In this document: positions 36,701 to 45,257 of the stretch, one piece after another
Position numbering within the stretch: position 1 is the first letter of the stretch
How the letters are laid out: each line of letters starts with the position of its first letter
DNA from: Nocardia sp. NBC_00508
GTDB taxonomy: Bacteria > Actinomycetota > Actinomycetes > Mycobacteriales > Mycobacteriaceae
Assembly (NCBI RefSeq): GCF_036346875.1
Contig: NZ_CP107852.1
Location: 7,626,001-7,690,000 of the forward strand
Direction of reading: 5' to 3'
DNA: 64,000 nucleotides
Notes under the pieces: model-generated
The model's input: only the letters and a program-made list of their open reading frames with translations
Databases searched by the model: none
Told to the model about the DNA's origin: nothing
Program-made: the position numbers and the translations under genes

Positions 36701-39235
36701 CGACACGGACTCGAGGGTGTCGGTGACCGGTGAGGCGAGCAGGGGATGCGGGGACATCTCGGTGAAGAGCCGATATCCGTCGGCGGCTGCGGCCGACACC
36801 GCTCGGTGGAACTGCACGGGCTGCCGGAGGTTGTCGACCCAGTATTCGGGATCGAACAGCGGCGCCTCCAGCGGATCGGTCGAGGTCGCGGAGTAGTACC
36901 CGCATTCCGGCTCTTGGGTTTTCGACACCCCCGCGAGGCGCTGCCGCAGATCGCCGAGCAGATTGTCCACCTGGGGACTGTGGCTCGCGACATCACATTT
37001 GATGGACCAGACCGGAACCGACTCCCGCTCGGCGCGCGCCATCAGGTCGGCCAGCTCGGTTTCGTCGCCGGAGACGATCGTCTGGCTCGGCGCCGCGAGC
37101 ACGGCGATGTCCAGGCCGCGGTAGTCGCGGATCAGTTCGGCGCAGTCGGCCGAGCTGAGCGACAGCATCGCCATCGCGCCCCGGCCCGCGTTTCGCTGCA
37201 GCAGCAGGGAGCGACGACAGATGACGCGCACTCCGGTCGGTAGGTCGATGGCGCCCGCGACGACCGCCGCGGCGATCTCCCCCATGGAATGCCCGATCAC
37301 GGCGCCCGGCGTGACCCCGTACGAACGCCAGAGCGCGGCGAGGGCGACCTGGATGCCGAACAGCGCGGGCTGAATCTGCGAGATCCCGCTGAATTCCTCG
37401 CCGCGGCTCACCATGTCGTGGAGATCGAAGTCCACTTCGGCGGCGATCAGCGAACTCACCCGCGCGATCTCCGCGGCGAAGATGGGCTCGTCCACCATCA
37501 GCCGGCGACCCATTCCGGCCCACTGGGATCCCTGGCCCGAGAACAACCACACAGGCCGCAGCTCGCTGCGGAACCGTCGATGCACCACGGCACCTTCGGT
37601 TTCCGGCCCGGCCAGCTGCCGGAGCCTGCGGGTGATCGTGGCGCGGTCCCGGCCGGCCACCACGGCTTGATGCCGGTAGCTCGCCCGGGTCCGATTGACG
37701 GTGTGGGCGATATCGGCGATCGACACCTTCGCCCCGGCGCCGACCATCCAGTTCGCGAGGGCATCGGCCTCGGCGGCAACGCGTTCCGGAGTCTTCCCGG
37801 TGAGGCGCACGGCCGTGACCGGACGTTCCCGCACCGCTGTCAACGGCACTTCCGGCGCCTGTTCCACGATCACGTGCGCATTGGTGCCCGAGATTCCGAA
37901 GGACGACACCCCCGCACGACGCGGGTGATCGGTGACCGGCCACTTCGTACACTCGGTCGGAACGAAATAGCGCGATCCCGACGCATCGATCTGTGGATTC
38001 CACTCGGTGAAATGATTGTTGGGCGGAATCGCGTCGTGGTAGAGCGCCAGACTCGCCTTGATCAGCCCGGCCACCCCGGCCGCTGCTTCGAGATGGCCCA
38101 GGTTCGTCTTCACCGCGCCCAGTGCGCAACCGATCCCCGTGGCGCCGTAGGACCTGCGGATCGCCTCGAACTCGATGGGATCGCCGAGTGGCGTTCCGGT
38201 GCCGTGCGTTTCGATGAGGCCGACGGTTGCAGGGGGAACGTCGGCGGAGGTCAGCGCGTCGCGGATGAGATCGGTTTGCGCGGCCCGGCTCGGGGCGGTG
38301 AGCCCGTTGGTCGGTCCGTCGTGGTTCACCGCCGATCCACGGATGACGGAAATGATGCGATTGTTGTCACGCAGCGCGTCGGCGAGGCGTTTCAGCACGA
38401 CGACACCGCAACCCTCGCTCCGGACGAATCCGTCGGCTTCGCTGTCGAAGGCCCGGCACCTGCCCGTCGGCGACAGCGCGGACCATCGCGACATCGCCAG
38501 TCCCGCATAGGGAGCCAGATTCAGTTGCACGCCACCGGCGAGCGCCAGGTCGCTTTCGCCCGACCGCAGGCTCTGACACGCGAGGTGGATGGCGACCAGC
38601 GACGACGAGCAGGCCGTGTCGACCGTGAAAGACGGCCCGTGCAGACCGAGGAGATACGAGATGCGCCCGGCGGCGGTGCTGTGGGTGTTTCCGGTGGCCA
38701 TATGCGCGACGGGCTCGCTGCGCCGCTCGATATTGACGATCGTGTAGTCCCAGCTCGTCATCCCGACGATCACGGCGGTCCGGCTGTTACCGAGCGAGTC
38801 GGCGGGGATTCCGGAGTTCTGCAGCGACTCCCATGCGACTTCGAGAAGGACCCGTTGCTGCGGGTCCATGGCCGTCGCTTCGGCGCTGGATATTCCGAAG
38901 AATTCGGCGTCGAACCCGGCGGGGTCGTCGATGAATCCACCCCAGTTCATGGAGCTGCTCTCGGGAAGACCCGGATGCCGTTCGTACTGTTCGCGAATAT
39001 TCCAGCGCCCGGGCGGTACTTCGGTGATCGTATCCCGTTTTTCCATCAGGGAATCCCAGTAATCACCGGAATCGTTGATACGCCCGGGAAACCTGCAACC
39101 GATGCCCACGAGCGCGACAGCGTCCGTTTCCGCCGACGTGGATACATTCGCTTCCTCGGCAGCGAGCGCACGCCGGAGCGCGGCCCTGGTGGCCGGAGAA
39201 AGCTTTTTTATCAGCGATTCCGCGCCGGGCTGCAT
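33788..39235 (-). CDS. Type I PKS module: KS-AT-DH-KR-ACP, mycobacterial style
   Basis: A 1815-aa protein. KS has DTACSSS near 209 and the MNWGGFIDDP region typical of mycobacterial lipid PKSs. AT has GHSMGE near 648 and CDVASHSP near 750, the motif of mycocerosic-acid-type, methylmalonyl-selective ATs. DH has DHRVHGMPVLP near 949. KR has GGLGGLG near 1447, Ser/Tyr near 1582 and an LDD motif. ACP has GMDSL near 1737. No ER is present, so it should make an alpha-methyl-enoyl unit. The last ~25 residues are rich in Arg. ATG at 39235 has no clear ribosome site of its own; it overlaps the stop of a 15-codon leader ORF, which probably drives its translation. Confidence 0.92.
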   Translation of the reverse strand: MQPGAESLIKKLSPATRAALRRALAAEEANVSTSAETDAVALVGIGCRFPGRINDSGDYWDSLMEKRDTITEVPPGRWNIREQYERHPGLPESSSMNWGGFIDDPAGFDAEFFGISSAEATAMDPQQRVLLEVAWESLQNSGIPADSLGNSRTAVIVGMTSWDYTIVNIERRSEPVAHMATGNTHSTAAGRISYLLGLHGPSFTVDTACSSSLVAIHLACQSLRSGESDLALAGGVQLNLAPYAGLAMSRWSALSPTGRCRAFDSEADGFVRSEGCGVVVLKRLADALRDNNRIISVIRGSAVNHDGPTNGLTAPSRAAQTDLIRDALTSADVPPATVGLIETHGTGTPLGDPIEFEAIRRSYGATGIGCALGAVKTNLGHLEAAAGVAGLIKASLALYHDAIPPNNHFTEWNPQIDASGSRYFVPTECTKWPVTDHPRRAGVSSFGISGTNAHVIVEQAPEVPLTAVRERPVTAVRLTGKTPERVAAEADALANWMVGAGAKVSIADIAHTVNRTRASYRHQAVVAGRDRATITRRLRQLAGPETEGAVVHRRFRSELRPVWLFSGQGSQWAGMGRRLMVDEPIFAAEIARVSSLIAAEVDFDLHDMVSRGEEFSGISQIQPALFGIQVALAALWRSYGVTPGAVIGHSMGEIAAAVVAGAIDLPTGVRVICRRSLLLQRNAGRGAMAMLSLSSADCAELIRDYRGLDIAVLAAPSQTIVSGDETELADLMARAERESVPVWSIKCDVASHSPQVDNLLGDLRQRLAGVSKTQEPECGYYSATSTDPLEAPLFDPEYWVDNLRQPVQFHRAVSAAAADGYRLFTEMSPHPLLASPVTDTLESVSAGDEFLVNYSMKRDQDDTEEFHSQLERVLSALAPEFGELGPDTGRFVDVPAAPWSHQTFWTADQAPVVDTGGHPLLGRNVCVPHTGSHVWSVDAGTERNPWLNDHRVHGMPVLPAAVFLDMCLGAAGDVFGLGSEQLALRDFTVDHMLVLDQTLTLTTHLTWRVADRTAEIEIFSRSGEGDWLRHAGAVVSRVDEVTGDDDRASDEMAREPGTSTKSVPVSALYALLRQSGQLHGPAFAALTRIERHGGGRASTTIELPASAPRNLRFTAHPVILDAALQSIGAALSDTSSTLPADATYLPQSIESVRVFEPIGHTVGCRVRVRQSDDVDGGVRASVQLVNEAGRVVAEFAGIALKRVSSRRLDLPIGHKVFDTTWTAEPVAAPVSSFDGSSWILVTDGDDSSSTASAVAAAIGENQGRVLTATLADERSLLAAYESAADGAGTSPAGIVIFLDSAGPREAATAAGIARAQGWVRHLSSVVRTMVQHPAEQSPRLWLVARGGLAVHDDEAGEPGVGALRGVIRTLAFEHPELRATLIDLDPNADGAADLLPELRAGAGGDTVAVRGGLRYVETLTRAQLGPEVSSETVRADGSYIITGGLGGLGLSIARRLVEQGAGRVVLNGRSAPSAEVAALLAEFGGSTEVVVELGDVSAATTAEKLVAAAERTGRPLRGLIHAAGVLDDGIFLSLNDESLTKVWQPKAAGAVALHNATADRELDWWIAFSSMASMLGSPGQAAYAAANAWLDGFVRWRRAQGAPASVINWGQWSGVGLATSVILPVVDPLTPAEGVDAFATLLARDPARIGVARLRLDRARDLPELKQLSYFREVTQVFDHAEVSEEWIGPDGLRKLDPDEARQAIAQRLASRLNAIVGATSSAGIDASASLFSVGMDSLMAIRIKNACRGDFGVEPAVGLLLQGASLQDLVQDIVGQLGLSRSEQIKENDETHNRPVARAHARRSARARRSRGGE

Positions 39236-39282
39236 CAGTGGGCTACACCGGCATCGATTTTCATATCAGAATTGTTGATCAT
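39235..39282 (-). CDS. 15-residue leader ORF coupled to first PKS gene
   Basis: The minus strand has a strong ribosome site (GGAGG at 39291-39295) eight bases before ATG 39282. The frame encodes MINNSDMKIDAGVAH and stops with TGA, whose last base is the A of the PKS start (TGATG). A second ATG at 39288 is only two bases from the GGAGG. The PKS start itself has no good ribosome site. A leader that feeds ribosomes to the PKS by termination-reinitiation is the simplest reading. The peptide resembles nothing I know and may matter only through its translation. Confidence 0.55.
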   Translation of the reverse strand: MINNSDMKIDAGVAH

Positions 39283-39792
39283 AATCATCCCCTCCGAACC
39301 ACGAAATACGACTCTCCCGCGTGACCGTGACTTCGACGCTCCCTCGCCCCGAGTCCCCTTATTGAGGAAGCTACCAGCTATGTACGACAGGAGCTTCCCG
39401 GCCTTCTGTGAGATAAGTCACAGTCGCTTGAGGTGATGGTGGCCTCCGTGAAGCCTGGGGAGCAATTCGACCACTCGGATCGGCAGGGGGCCGCCATACC
39501 AGGCGTAGATTTGTTTCAGCACGTCAGCATGCATTTTCAGGGCCGGTCCGGCCCGACGACGGCGCGGCGGGCCCGGGCGATTCCACCCGGGCCGGCCGCC
39601 GATCCGACCGACCGCGAGCGTTACTCGGGATCATGTGGTTACATCCACCAATACCCTTGTGTCCCAAGGTAATTGGCTCTCCACGCGGCACCTTCGCAAG
39701 CATCCCGCAATCCACGCGGCTTCCTGAACCCGACCCGCGCACCTCTCGAACTCGGCACATCGACCGGCACACGTCCGCGCACGAAGAAAAGG
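39283..39792. other. Divergent control region of the PKS operon and the methyltransferase
   Basis: About 510 bases without a credible gene lie between the PKS operon and the methyltransferase. The region is less GC-rich than its surroundings. It includes the GGAGG of the leader ORF and the TGTGA-N6-TCACA site at 39406-39423. It is the obvious place for the main promoters of the cluster. I could not assign -10/-35 boxes with confidence. Confidence 0.6.
39406..39423. promoter_or_regulatory. Perfect Crp/GlxR-type operator
   Basis: CTGTGA (39406-39411), spacer GATAAG, TCACAG (39418-39423) forms a perfect palindrome that fits TGTGA-N6-TCACA, the consensus bound by Crp/GlxR cAMP-receptor family regulators in actinobacteria. 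It lies 171 bases upstream of the PKS start and about 370 upstream of the methyltransferase. It suggests that the cluster answers to a global cAMP-type regulator. Whether it activates or represses depends on the unmapped transcription start. Confidence 0.65.
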
Positions 39793-40467
39793 ATGACAAA
39801 AACAATGACAATCGTGACCCAGAAATGGCGTAAAGGTAATTCCATCACTTCGGGCTGGGATTACACGGTGAAACATCCGATTGTTGCGATGGTCTATACA
39901 TATGTCGCTTTCGGATCCGATTACCGGCGTTTCTATACCGACCTGGCCGACGTGCGCGGCCTGGTCGACGGTGCCGAGGTCCTCGATATTCCGTGCGGCG
40001 GCGGTGCGGTGTTCCCGCCACTGGCCGGCACCACACCGAAGCGGTACATCGGCGCCGACGTCTCCCCGGCGATGCTCGCACTCGCCGCCAAAGAGGCGGA
40101 GAAATCCGCGATCGCGAACCTCGAATTGCTCGAACGCGATGTGGTGACACTTCCCTACGATGCGGAATTCGACCTCTGCCTGAGTTACATGGGCCTGCAC
40201 TGTATGCCCGACCCGGCGGGTGCGATCGCCGCGGTCGGGCGTGCGCTGCGCCCCGGCGGTGTATTGCGCGGCAGCACGGTCATCACCGGTAAGGGCCGCA
40301 AGAACGATCTTTTTGTGTCCCTGTGGCAGCGGCGCGGGATCTTCGCCGATGTCTATCCGGAGAACGAGCTCCGTGAATGGCTCCGAGCGGCGGGCCTCGA
40401 ACAGATCACCATCAATTGTTCGGGCGCGATCGCGTATTTCTCGGCAACCAAGCCGGGGCGCGACTGA
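39793..40467 (+). CDS. SAM-dependent methyltransferase (class I)
   Basis: A 224-aa soluble methyltransferase. The SAM-binding motif I is VLDIPCGGGA near residue 58, followed by GADVSPAML (motif II) and a CMPDP region. It fits the UbiE/MenG-like methyltransferase fold, which often methylates quinones, phenols or carboxyls. The start is uncertain: ATG 39793, or ATG 39805, which has AAAGGA 11 bases upstream. A much longer open frame upstream reads Pro/Arg-rich nonsense. It is followed by the MmpL gene after 46 bases, so it is probably co-transcribed with the exporter and acts as a tailoring enzyme. Confidence 0.85.
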   Translation: MTKTMTIVTQKWRKGNSITSGWDYTVKHPIVAMVYTYVAFGSDYRRFYTDLADVRGLVDGAEVLDIPCGGGAVFPPLAGTTPKRYIGADVSPAMLALAAKEAEKSAIANLELLERDVVTLPYDAEFDLCLSYMGLHCMPDPAGAIAAVGRALRPGGVLRGSTVITGKGRKNDLFVSLWQRRGIFADVYPENELREWLRAAGLEQITINCSGAIAYFSATKPGRD

Positions 40468-40513
40468 TCACCTAGCCGTCCGCCGATAGCTCCCGCCCCG
40501 AGAGGACTCAGCA

Positions 40514-42730
40514 TTGTTTCACCGGATCACGCAACTGGCAGTCGCCGCACCACGACGGGTCGTCGCCGTCGCGCTGGCGCTGTTTGTCGGAGCGGCGATA
40601 TTCGGCATCCCGGCGGTGGGGAGTCTGTCGGCGGGCGGCTTCAATGATCCGGAGTCGGATTCGGCCAGGGCCACCCGGCTGCTGACGGAGAAGTTCGGCG
40701 TCAGCGATCAGCAACTGCTGATCGTGGTGACCGCCCCGGACGGTGCCCGCGGTGAACAGGGACGACAGGTCGCCGTCGACGTCGTCGACCAGCTGAAACG
40801 CTCGCCGCACGTCATGGACCTGTCGTCGGCGTGGACCTCGCCCGAGCAGACGGCGGCGGCCATGGTCAGCAAGGACGGCAGGTCCGGGCTGATCGTGGCC
40901 AATCTCGCGGGCTCGGAGAACGACGCGGAGCACTACGCGAAGGCGCTGTCGGACGAAGTGGCGCACGACCGTGGCGATGTCACCGTGCGCGCGGGCGGCA
41001 CGCCGCTGGCCTACGCGCAGGTCAACGAGCAGAGCCAGCACGACCTGCTGCTGATGGAAGCCATCGCGATTCCGCTGAGTTTCGTGGCGCTGGTGTGGGT
41101 GTTCGGCGGGTTGCTGGCGGCGGCCCTGCCGGTCGCCGTCGGTTTGATCGCCATTGTCGGTTCGATGTCGGTACTCCGGCTGATCACCTTCGGCACCGAG
41201 GTCTCGACCTTCGCGCTGAACTTGGCCACCGCGCTGGGATTCGCCCTGGCGATCGACTACACCTTGTTGATCATCAGCCGCTACCGCGACGAAGTGGCCG
41301 ACGGCGCCACCGGCAACGCGGCGCTGTTCCGGACCATGGCCACCGCGGGCCGGACCGTGGCGTTCTCCGCGATCACCGTCGCGCTGTCCATGTCGGTGCT
41401 GGCGGTGTTCCCGATGTACTTCCTGAGATCGTTCGCGTACGCGGGAGTGTCCATCGTCGCCTTCGCGGCGATCGCGGCGATCGTGGTGTCGCCGGCGGTC
41501 ATCGTGCTGCTGGGGCACCGGCTGGACGCCCTGGATGTGCGGCGCCTGGCCCGCCGGCTGCGGGGCCGGCCCGATCCGGTGGCCACGCCGATCGAGCAGT
41601 CGTTCTGGTACCGCTCGACCAAGCGCGTCATGCGCCACGCCGTACCGGTCGGCGTGGCGGTGATCGCGCTGCTCCTGCTGCTCGGATCTCCCGCCCTCGG
41701 CATGAAATGGGGATTCTCGGACGACCGCCTGCTCCCGGACTCCATGTCGGCACACCAGGTGGGCGACCAGTTGCGCGGCGAATTCGCCATCGATCCCGCG
41801 GCGGCGATTCCCATCGTCGTCCCCGACGCGGTCGGCCTCGAGCAGGCCGACCTCGAGCGGTACGCCGTGAACCTCTCGCTCCTGCCCGATGTCGCCGCGG
41901 TGGCGGCCCCGAGCGGCTCGTTCGCCGGTGGCCTGAAAGTGGGGCCGCCCACCGCGTTGGCCGGCCTGGCCGAGGGCAGCGGGTATCTGACGGTCTTCAG
42001 CACCGCGCCGATGAGTACCGACGCCTCCGACACGCAGCTGGACAGGATTCACGAACTGGCGGGCCCGGCGGGCCGATCGGTCCAGATATCCGGGCTCGCG
42101 CAGATCAACCGCGACAGCGTGGAGGCGATCACCTCGCGATTGCCGCTGGTCCTCGGGTTGATCGCCGCCCTCACCCTCGCGCTGCTGTTCCTGCTCACCG
42201 GCAGCGTGGTGCTGCCGGTGAAGGCGCTGATCCTCAACGTGTTGTCGCTGACCGCGACATTCGGCGCGCTCGTCTGGATCTTCCAGGACGGCAACCTCGG
42301 AGGCTTGGGAACCACGCCCACCGGAACGCTGGTCGCCAGCATGCCGGTGATGTTGTTCTGCATCGCGTTCGGCTTGTCGATGGACTACGAGGTGTTCCTG
42401 GTGTCGCGGTTCCGCGAGCACTGGGAGACCTCCGACCGCACCGCGGAGGCCAACGACGAGGGCGTGGCGCTGGGCGTGGCCCGCACCGGGCGGGTGATCA
42501 CCGCCGCCGCGCTGCTCATGGCGATCTCGTTCGGCGCGCTGACGGCCTCGCAGGTGCCGTTCATGAGGATGTTCGGCCTCGGCCTCACCCTGGCAGTACT
42601 AATGGATGCGACCCTGATCCGCACCGTGCTGGTGCCCGCGGCGATGCACGTGATGGGCCGTGCAAACTGGTGGGCGCCGAAACCCTTTGCCGCACTGCAC
42701 GATCGGATCGGCATCAGCGAATCCCGTTAG
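40514..42730 (+). CDS. MmpL-family RND lipid/polyketide exporter
   Basis: A 738-aa inner-membrane transporter. It has one N-terminal helix (about 12-35), a periplasmic loop, five helices (about 165-360), a second loop and six C-terminal helices, which is the MmpL/RND layout. It contains ALGFALAIDYTLLI and, in the second half, AFGLSMDYEVFLVSRFRE, the paired Asp-Tyr proton-relay motifs. MmpL proteins export complex lipids across the membrane of mycolic-acid bacteria, so this one is the likely exporter of the cluster product. The start is TTG at 40514 with AGAGGA seven bases before it. Its last bases overlap the convergent SRPBCC gene by four. Confidence 0.92.
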   Translation: MFHRITQLAVAAPRRVVAVALALFVGAAIFGIPAVGSLSAGGFNDPESDSARATRLLTEKFGVSDQQLLIVVTAPDGARGEQGRQVAVDVVDQLKRSPHVMDLSSAWTSPEQTAAAMVSKDGRSGLIVANLAGSENDAEHYAKALSDEVAHDRGDVTVRAGGTPLAYAQVNEQSQHDLLLMEAIAIPLSFVALVWVFGGLLAAALPVAVGLIAIVGSMSVLRLITFGTEVSTFALNLATALGFALAIDYTLLIISRYRDEVADGATGNAALFRTMATAGRTVAFSAITVALSMSVLAVFPMYFLRSFAYAGVSIVAFAAIAAIVVSPAVIVLLGHRLDALDVRRLARRLRGRPDPVATPIEQSFWYRSTKRVMRHAVPVGVAVIALLLLLGSPALGMKWGFSDDRLLPDSMSAHQVGDQLRGEFAIDPAAAIPIVVPDAVGLEQADLERYAVNLSLLPDVAAVAAPSGSFAGGLKVGPPTALAGLAEGSGYLTVFSTAPMSTDASDTQLDRIHELAGPAGRSVQISGLAQINRDSVEAITSRLPLVLGLIAALTLALLFLLTGSVVLPVKALILNVLSLTATFGALVWIFQDGNLGGLGTTPTGTLVASMPVMLFCIAFGLSMDYEVFLVSRFREHWETSDRTAEANDEGVALGVARTGRVITAAALLMAISFGALTASQVPFMRMFGLGLTLAVLMDATLIRTVLVPAAMHVMGRANWWAPKPFAALHDRIGISESR

Positions 42731-43260
42731 CCGGTAGCGGCTTCGCCGCCGATCTCACCCCGTGGTGTCGTCGCGGCTGCGGCGTAGGACGCCAGTCCGG
42801 CGGCGAAGCGTTCGAACATCGGCGCGAAGGTCGTCGACACGAGTCGCTCCTGGACCGGGCGCAGAAGCGCGGCGGTGTCCAGGTGGACCTGCCACCGCAG
42901 GACGCAGCTGTGCTCGTCGATCGACTCGAAGGTGATGTCCTCGATCAGCCTGTGCGCCAAGGGGATCGACATGGCGTCGGCCGAGAAGCAGAACCGGCGG
43001 CCCGGCTCCCACACGAGGAATCGTTCGCGGACGGTGATCCAGCGCAGGTGGATGTCACGCACGGTGGCGGTGCCGTGGGGCGTCGTGCCGTACCACGTGG
43101 TGGACCGATAGCCCTCGGCCCACTCGCGCTGACCTTCGCCCGTGGCGAGGATGCCGAAGGCCCGATCGGCGGAGGAGCGCACTGTTCGCTCGGTCCGCAG
43201 ATGGTGACGCATCGTCGCGATGTCGTCGAGGTAGCTGGGCCGCAGTGCGTACAAGGTCAT
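42727..43260 (-). CDS. SRPBCC-family (START-fold) protein
   Basis: A 177-aa protein with a single SRPBCC/polyketide-cyclase-like fold. It has RTVRSSADRAFGILA near the start, a central WEPGRRFCFSAD and ESIDEHSCVLRW. Such proteins bind hydrophobic ligands, and many are annotated as cyclase/dehydrase or coenzyme Q-binding. The ATG at 43260 overlaps the stop of the SDR remnant (ATGA). The two were an operon before the SDR lost its 5' end, so promoter supply is now uncertain. It is probably not part of the PKS cluster proper. Confidence 0.75.
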   Translation of the reverse strand: MTLYALRPSYLDDIATMRHHLRTERTVRSSADRAFGILATGEGQREWAEGYRSTTWYGTTPHGTATVRDIHLRWITVRERFLVWEPGRRFCFSADAMSIPLAHRLIEDITFESIDEHSCVLRWQVHLDTAALLRPVQERLVSTTFAPMFERFAAGLASYAAAATTPRGEIGGEAATG

Positions 43261-43830
43261 TTCGGCGCCACCAGTCCTCGGGTGACCCGGATGACCGTCC
43301 GCCGCGGCAACACCCGGGGAAGCCGGGTCGACCACTTGTTGGCGAGTCCGGAGACCACGCTGGGCGGGCTGTTGCGGCGGTCGAGGGCCTTCATCGCCGT
43401 CGCGGCCACCCGGGCCGGGGTCTGGCGGCCGCCGACACTGGCGGCTTCCCCGGTGACCTCGAAGAACTCGGTGTCGGTAGCGCCGGGGCACAGCGCGAGG
43501 GCTTCGACACCGGTGCCGTCGAGTTCACCCCACAGCGCCTCGGTGAACGACAGCACGAAAGCCTTGGTCGCGCCGTACACGGCCATGTAGGGAATGGGCT
43601 GGAAGGCCGCTGTCGAGGCGACGTTCACCACGGCACCGCGACCGCGGGCCACCATCCCCGGCAGCAACGCGTGAGTCAGCGCCACCACCGCGCCGACATT
43701 GACCGCGATCTCGTCGACGACCCGCTCCGGCGACCGCTCGGCGAAGACACCGTGGGTATCCGACAGGTCCGCGGGCAGCACCCGGACACCGATTCGAACT
43801 GCTGTTGCAGCCACAGCCCGCGCAGGCACC
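43257..43830 (-). pseudogene. Short-chain dehydrogenase, 5' end lost
   Basis: The frame contains the middle and C terminus of an SDR: VLPADLSD, NVGAVVALTHALLPGM, NVASTAAF and the catalytic YGATK, then CPGATDTEFF. The N-terminal Rossmann strand with the TGxxxGIG cofactor motif is missing. Upstream of about 43830 the DNA is an IS21-type transposase fragment in another frame. The gene is therefore truncated and should not bind NAD(P). The exact junction lies between about 43810 and 43855. Confidence 0.8.
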
Positions 43831-43849
43831 CTCGCCGCTGCCCGGGCCG

Positions 43850-44290
43850 GCAGCGGATGTTGCGGGTCAGCGACTGATACGACAGCGGGAAACCCAGCGG
43901 TTCCAGCTCGTCCATCAGCGTCTGGGCCCACAGGTGCGGGTCCTCGGCCAGGCGTGCGGTCACGTACTCGACGAACGGCTCGAAAGGGTCCGGCAGATGG
44001 CGTTTGCGGACGCCGGGGGTGCGTTCCCCGGCCAAGTAGGCGCGGATCGTCTTGCGGTCGCGGCCGGTGTGGCGGGCGATCTGGGAGATCGTCCAGCCTC
44101 GGGCGCGTAGGGCACTGATTTCCACATCTTCCTCACGTGTCAACATGGAAAAGCGGGCCTCCTCCGAACGAAAGCGCTGGTCAGGTGTGGTAACCACCAG
44201 CATCGAAGGAGGCCCGCCCTTCACGGCGGAGCCACACGGGACAAATGGGGAATTTCGGTGAGCGTCAGTGGGGAAATTCAGTGAGCGCCG
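43850..44290 (-). mobile_element. IS21-family remnant with istA 5' fragment
   Basis: From ATG 44146 the minus strand encodes an IstA-like N terminus: LTREEDVEISALRARG, then the helix-turn-helix SQIARHTGRDRKTIRAYL and ERTPGVRKR. The match stops around 43853, before the DDE catalytic domain, and no IstB gene is present. The right end at 44247-44287 carries two near-identical direct repeats, as expected for the multiple transposase-binding sites of IS21 ends. The other end is lost. The remnant adjoins the truncated SDR. Confidence 0.75.
44247..44287. repeat. Two 18-bp direct repeats at the IS21 remnant end
   Basis: GGGGAATTTCGGTGAGCG (44247-44264) and GGGGAAATTCAGTGAGCG (44270-44287) differ at two positions and repeat every 23 bases. 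They sit just outside the istA start, where IS21-family elements carry repeated transposase-binding sites. Confidence 0.7.
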
Positions 44291-44414
44291 TCACCGGGGA
44301 CTACCCAACGCACGATACGAGGCGCCGTCCGCTACAGGCGGGTAGCGTCGAGGCTGCCTCATTCTCGTAGCGAGCGCTGGTGGACAGGCTGTCAAGAAGG
44401 CTGGGATTCATCGG

Positions 44415-45007
44415 TCACCGGAGCCCTGCGGCCTGTTTTGCGGTTTTCTCCAGCTTGCCTCGATATTGCTGCCACCAGGTCGAGTCGCTGGTAGGCATGT
44501 TGTCGTTGCCGTCGAAAAGGCCGGCGGCGCCGTCGATGAGCTCGCGGATGATGTCGGCGTGTCCGGCGTGCCGGTTGGTTTCGGCCGCTACGTGCACCAG
44601 GATCCGATGGAGCGTGACGTCCCGCTGGTCGTCGGACCACCACGGGACCGAGCCTTCGGCGGTGAGGTCGAGACTGTCGATCGTGGCGTCGGCATGTGCC
44701 CAGGCCCGACGGTAGAACCCGATGATGTCCTCGCGCGACTGTTCGGCCGTGGCCCACATGTCAGCCGTGGGATCGGCCTCGAAGTCGTGTTCGGTGAGGG
44801 GTTCGTCGTATGGGCGGGCGAAGGTGTCACTGAAGTAGCCGAACTCGATGGTGCCGAGGTGCTTGACCAAGCCGAGCAGGTTTGTGCCGGTTGGGGTCAT
44901 CGGGCGACGCACGTCGTACTCGGACAGGCCGTCGAGCTTCCATAGCATGGCTTCGGGGCATAGCGCAGGTAACGGTGCAGATCCGTTTTGGGGCCGGAGA
45001 CAGTCAT
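44415..45007 (-). pseudogene. DinB/DUF664-family protein with a frameshift
   Basis: From about 44950 down, the frame reads MLWKLDGLSEYDVRRP, then GTNLLGLVKHLGTIE and a DinB-like helical bundle with HxxxE/HxxxH residues (RHAGHAD). The family normally begins with about 18 residues before LLWKLDG. These exist in another frame from ATG 45007: MTVSGPKTDLHRYLRYAP. Joining them needs one extra base at 44951-44958, where the strand reads GCCCCGAAGCC. Either one base is deleted in a dead gene or the sequence has an error. Members of the family are putative metal-dependent thiol transferases or detoxification proteins. Confidence 0.72.
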
Positions 45008-45257
45008 GTCGAGCACTCTGCCAAGGCACCCTCTCATCCCCGACTGATTTTCCTTCACACGACATCCTCGACGAAGCCGAGGGCGAGGCACTCGCCCAGC
45101 AGCAGGCCAACGCCTTCCTCGAGATCGCATGATGGCAAGCGACCCAGAAAGACGGCGGCACCACCTGATGGCTCCGGGGTGACGTGACAGGGACTGCTGC
45201 ACGGATAGGTGACAACCGAGTTGGCTTGCCCTTCGGGTGGGCTGGAAGGATGTCATC

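Noticed and set aside
45056..45132. Short plus-strand frame ending in HDILDEAEGEALAQQQANAFLEIA
   Set aside because: It reads like the coherent C-terminal tail of some protein, but it is too short and lacks an upstream body or start, so it may be only a gene remnant.
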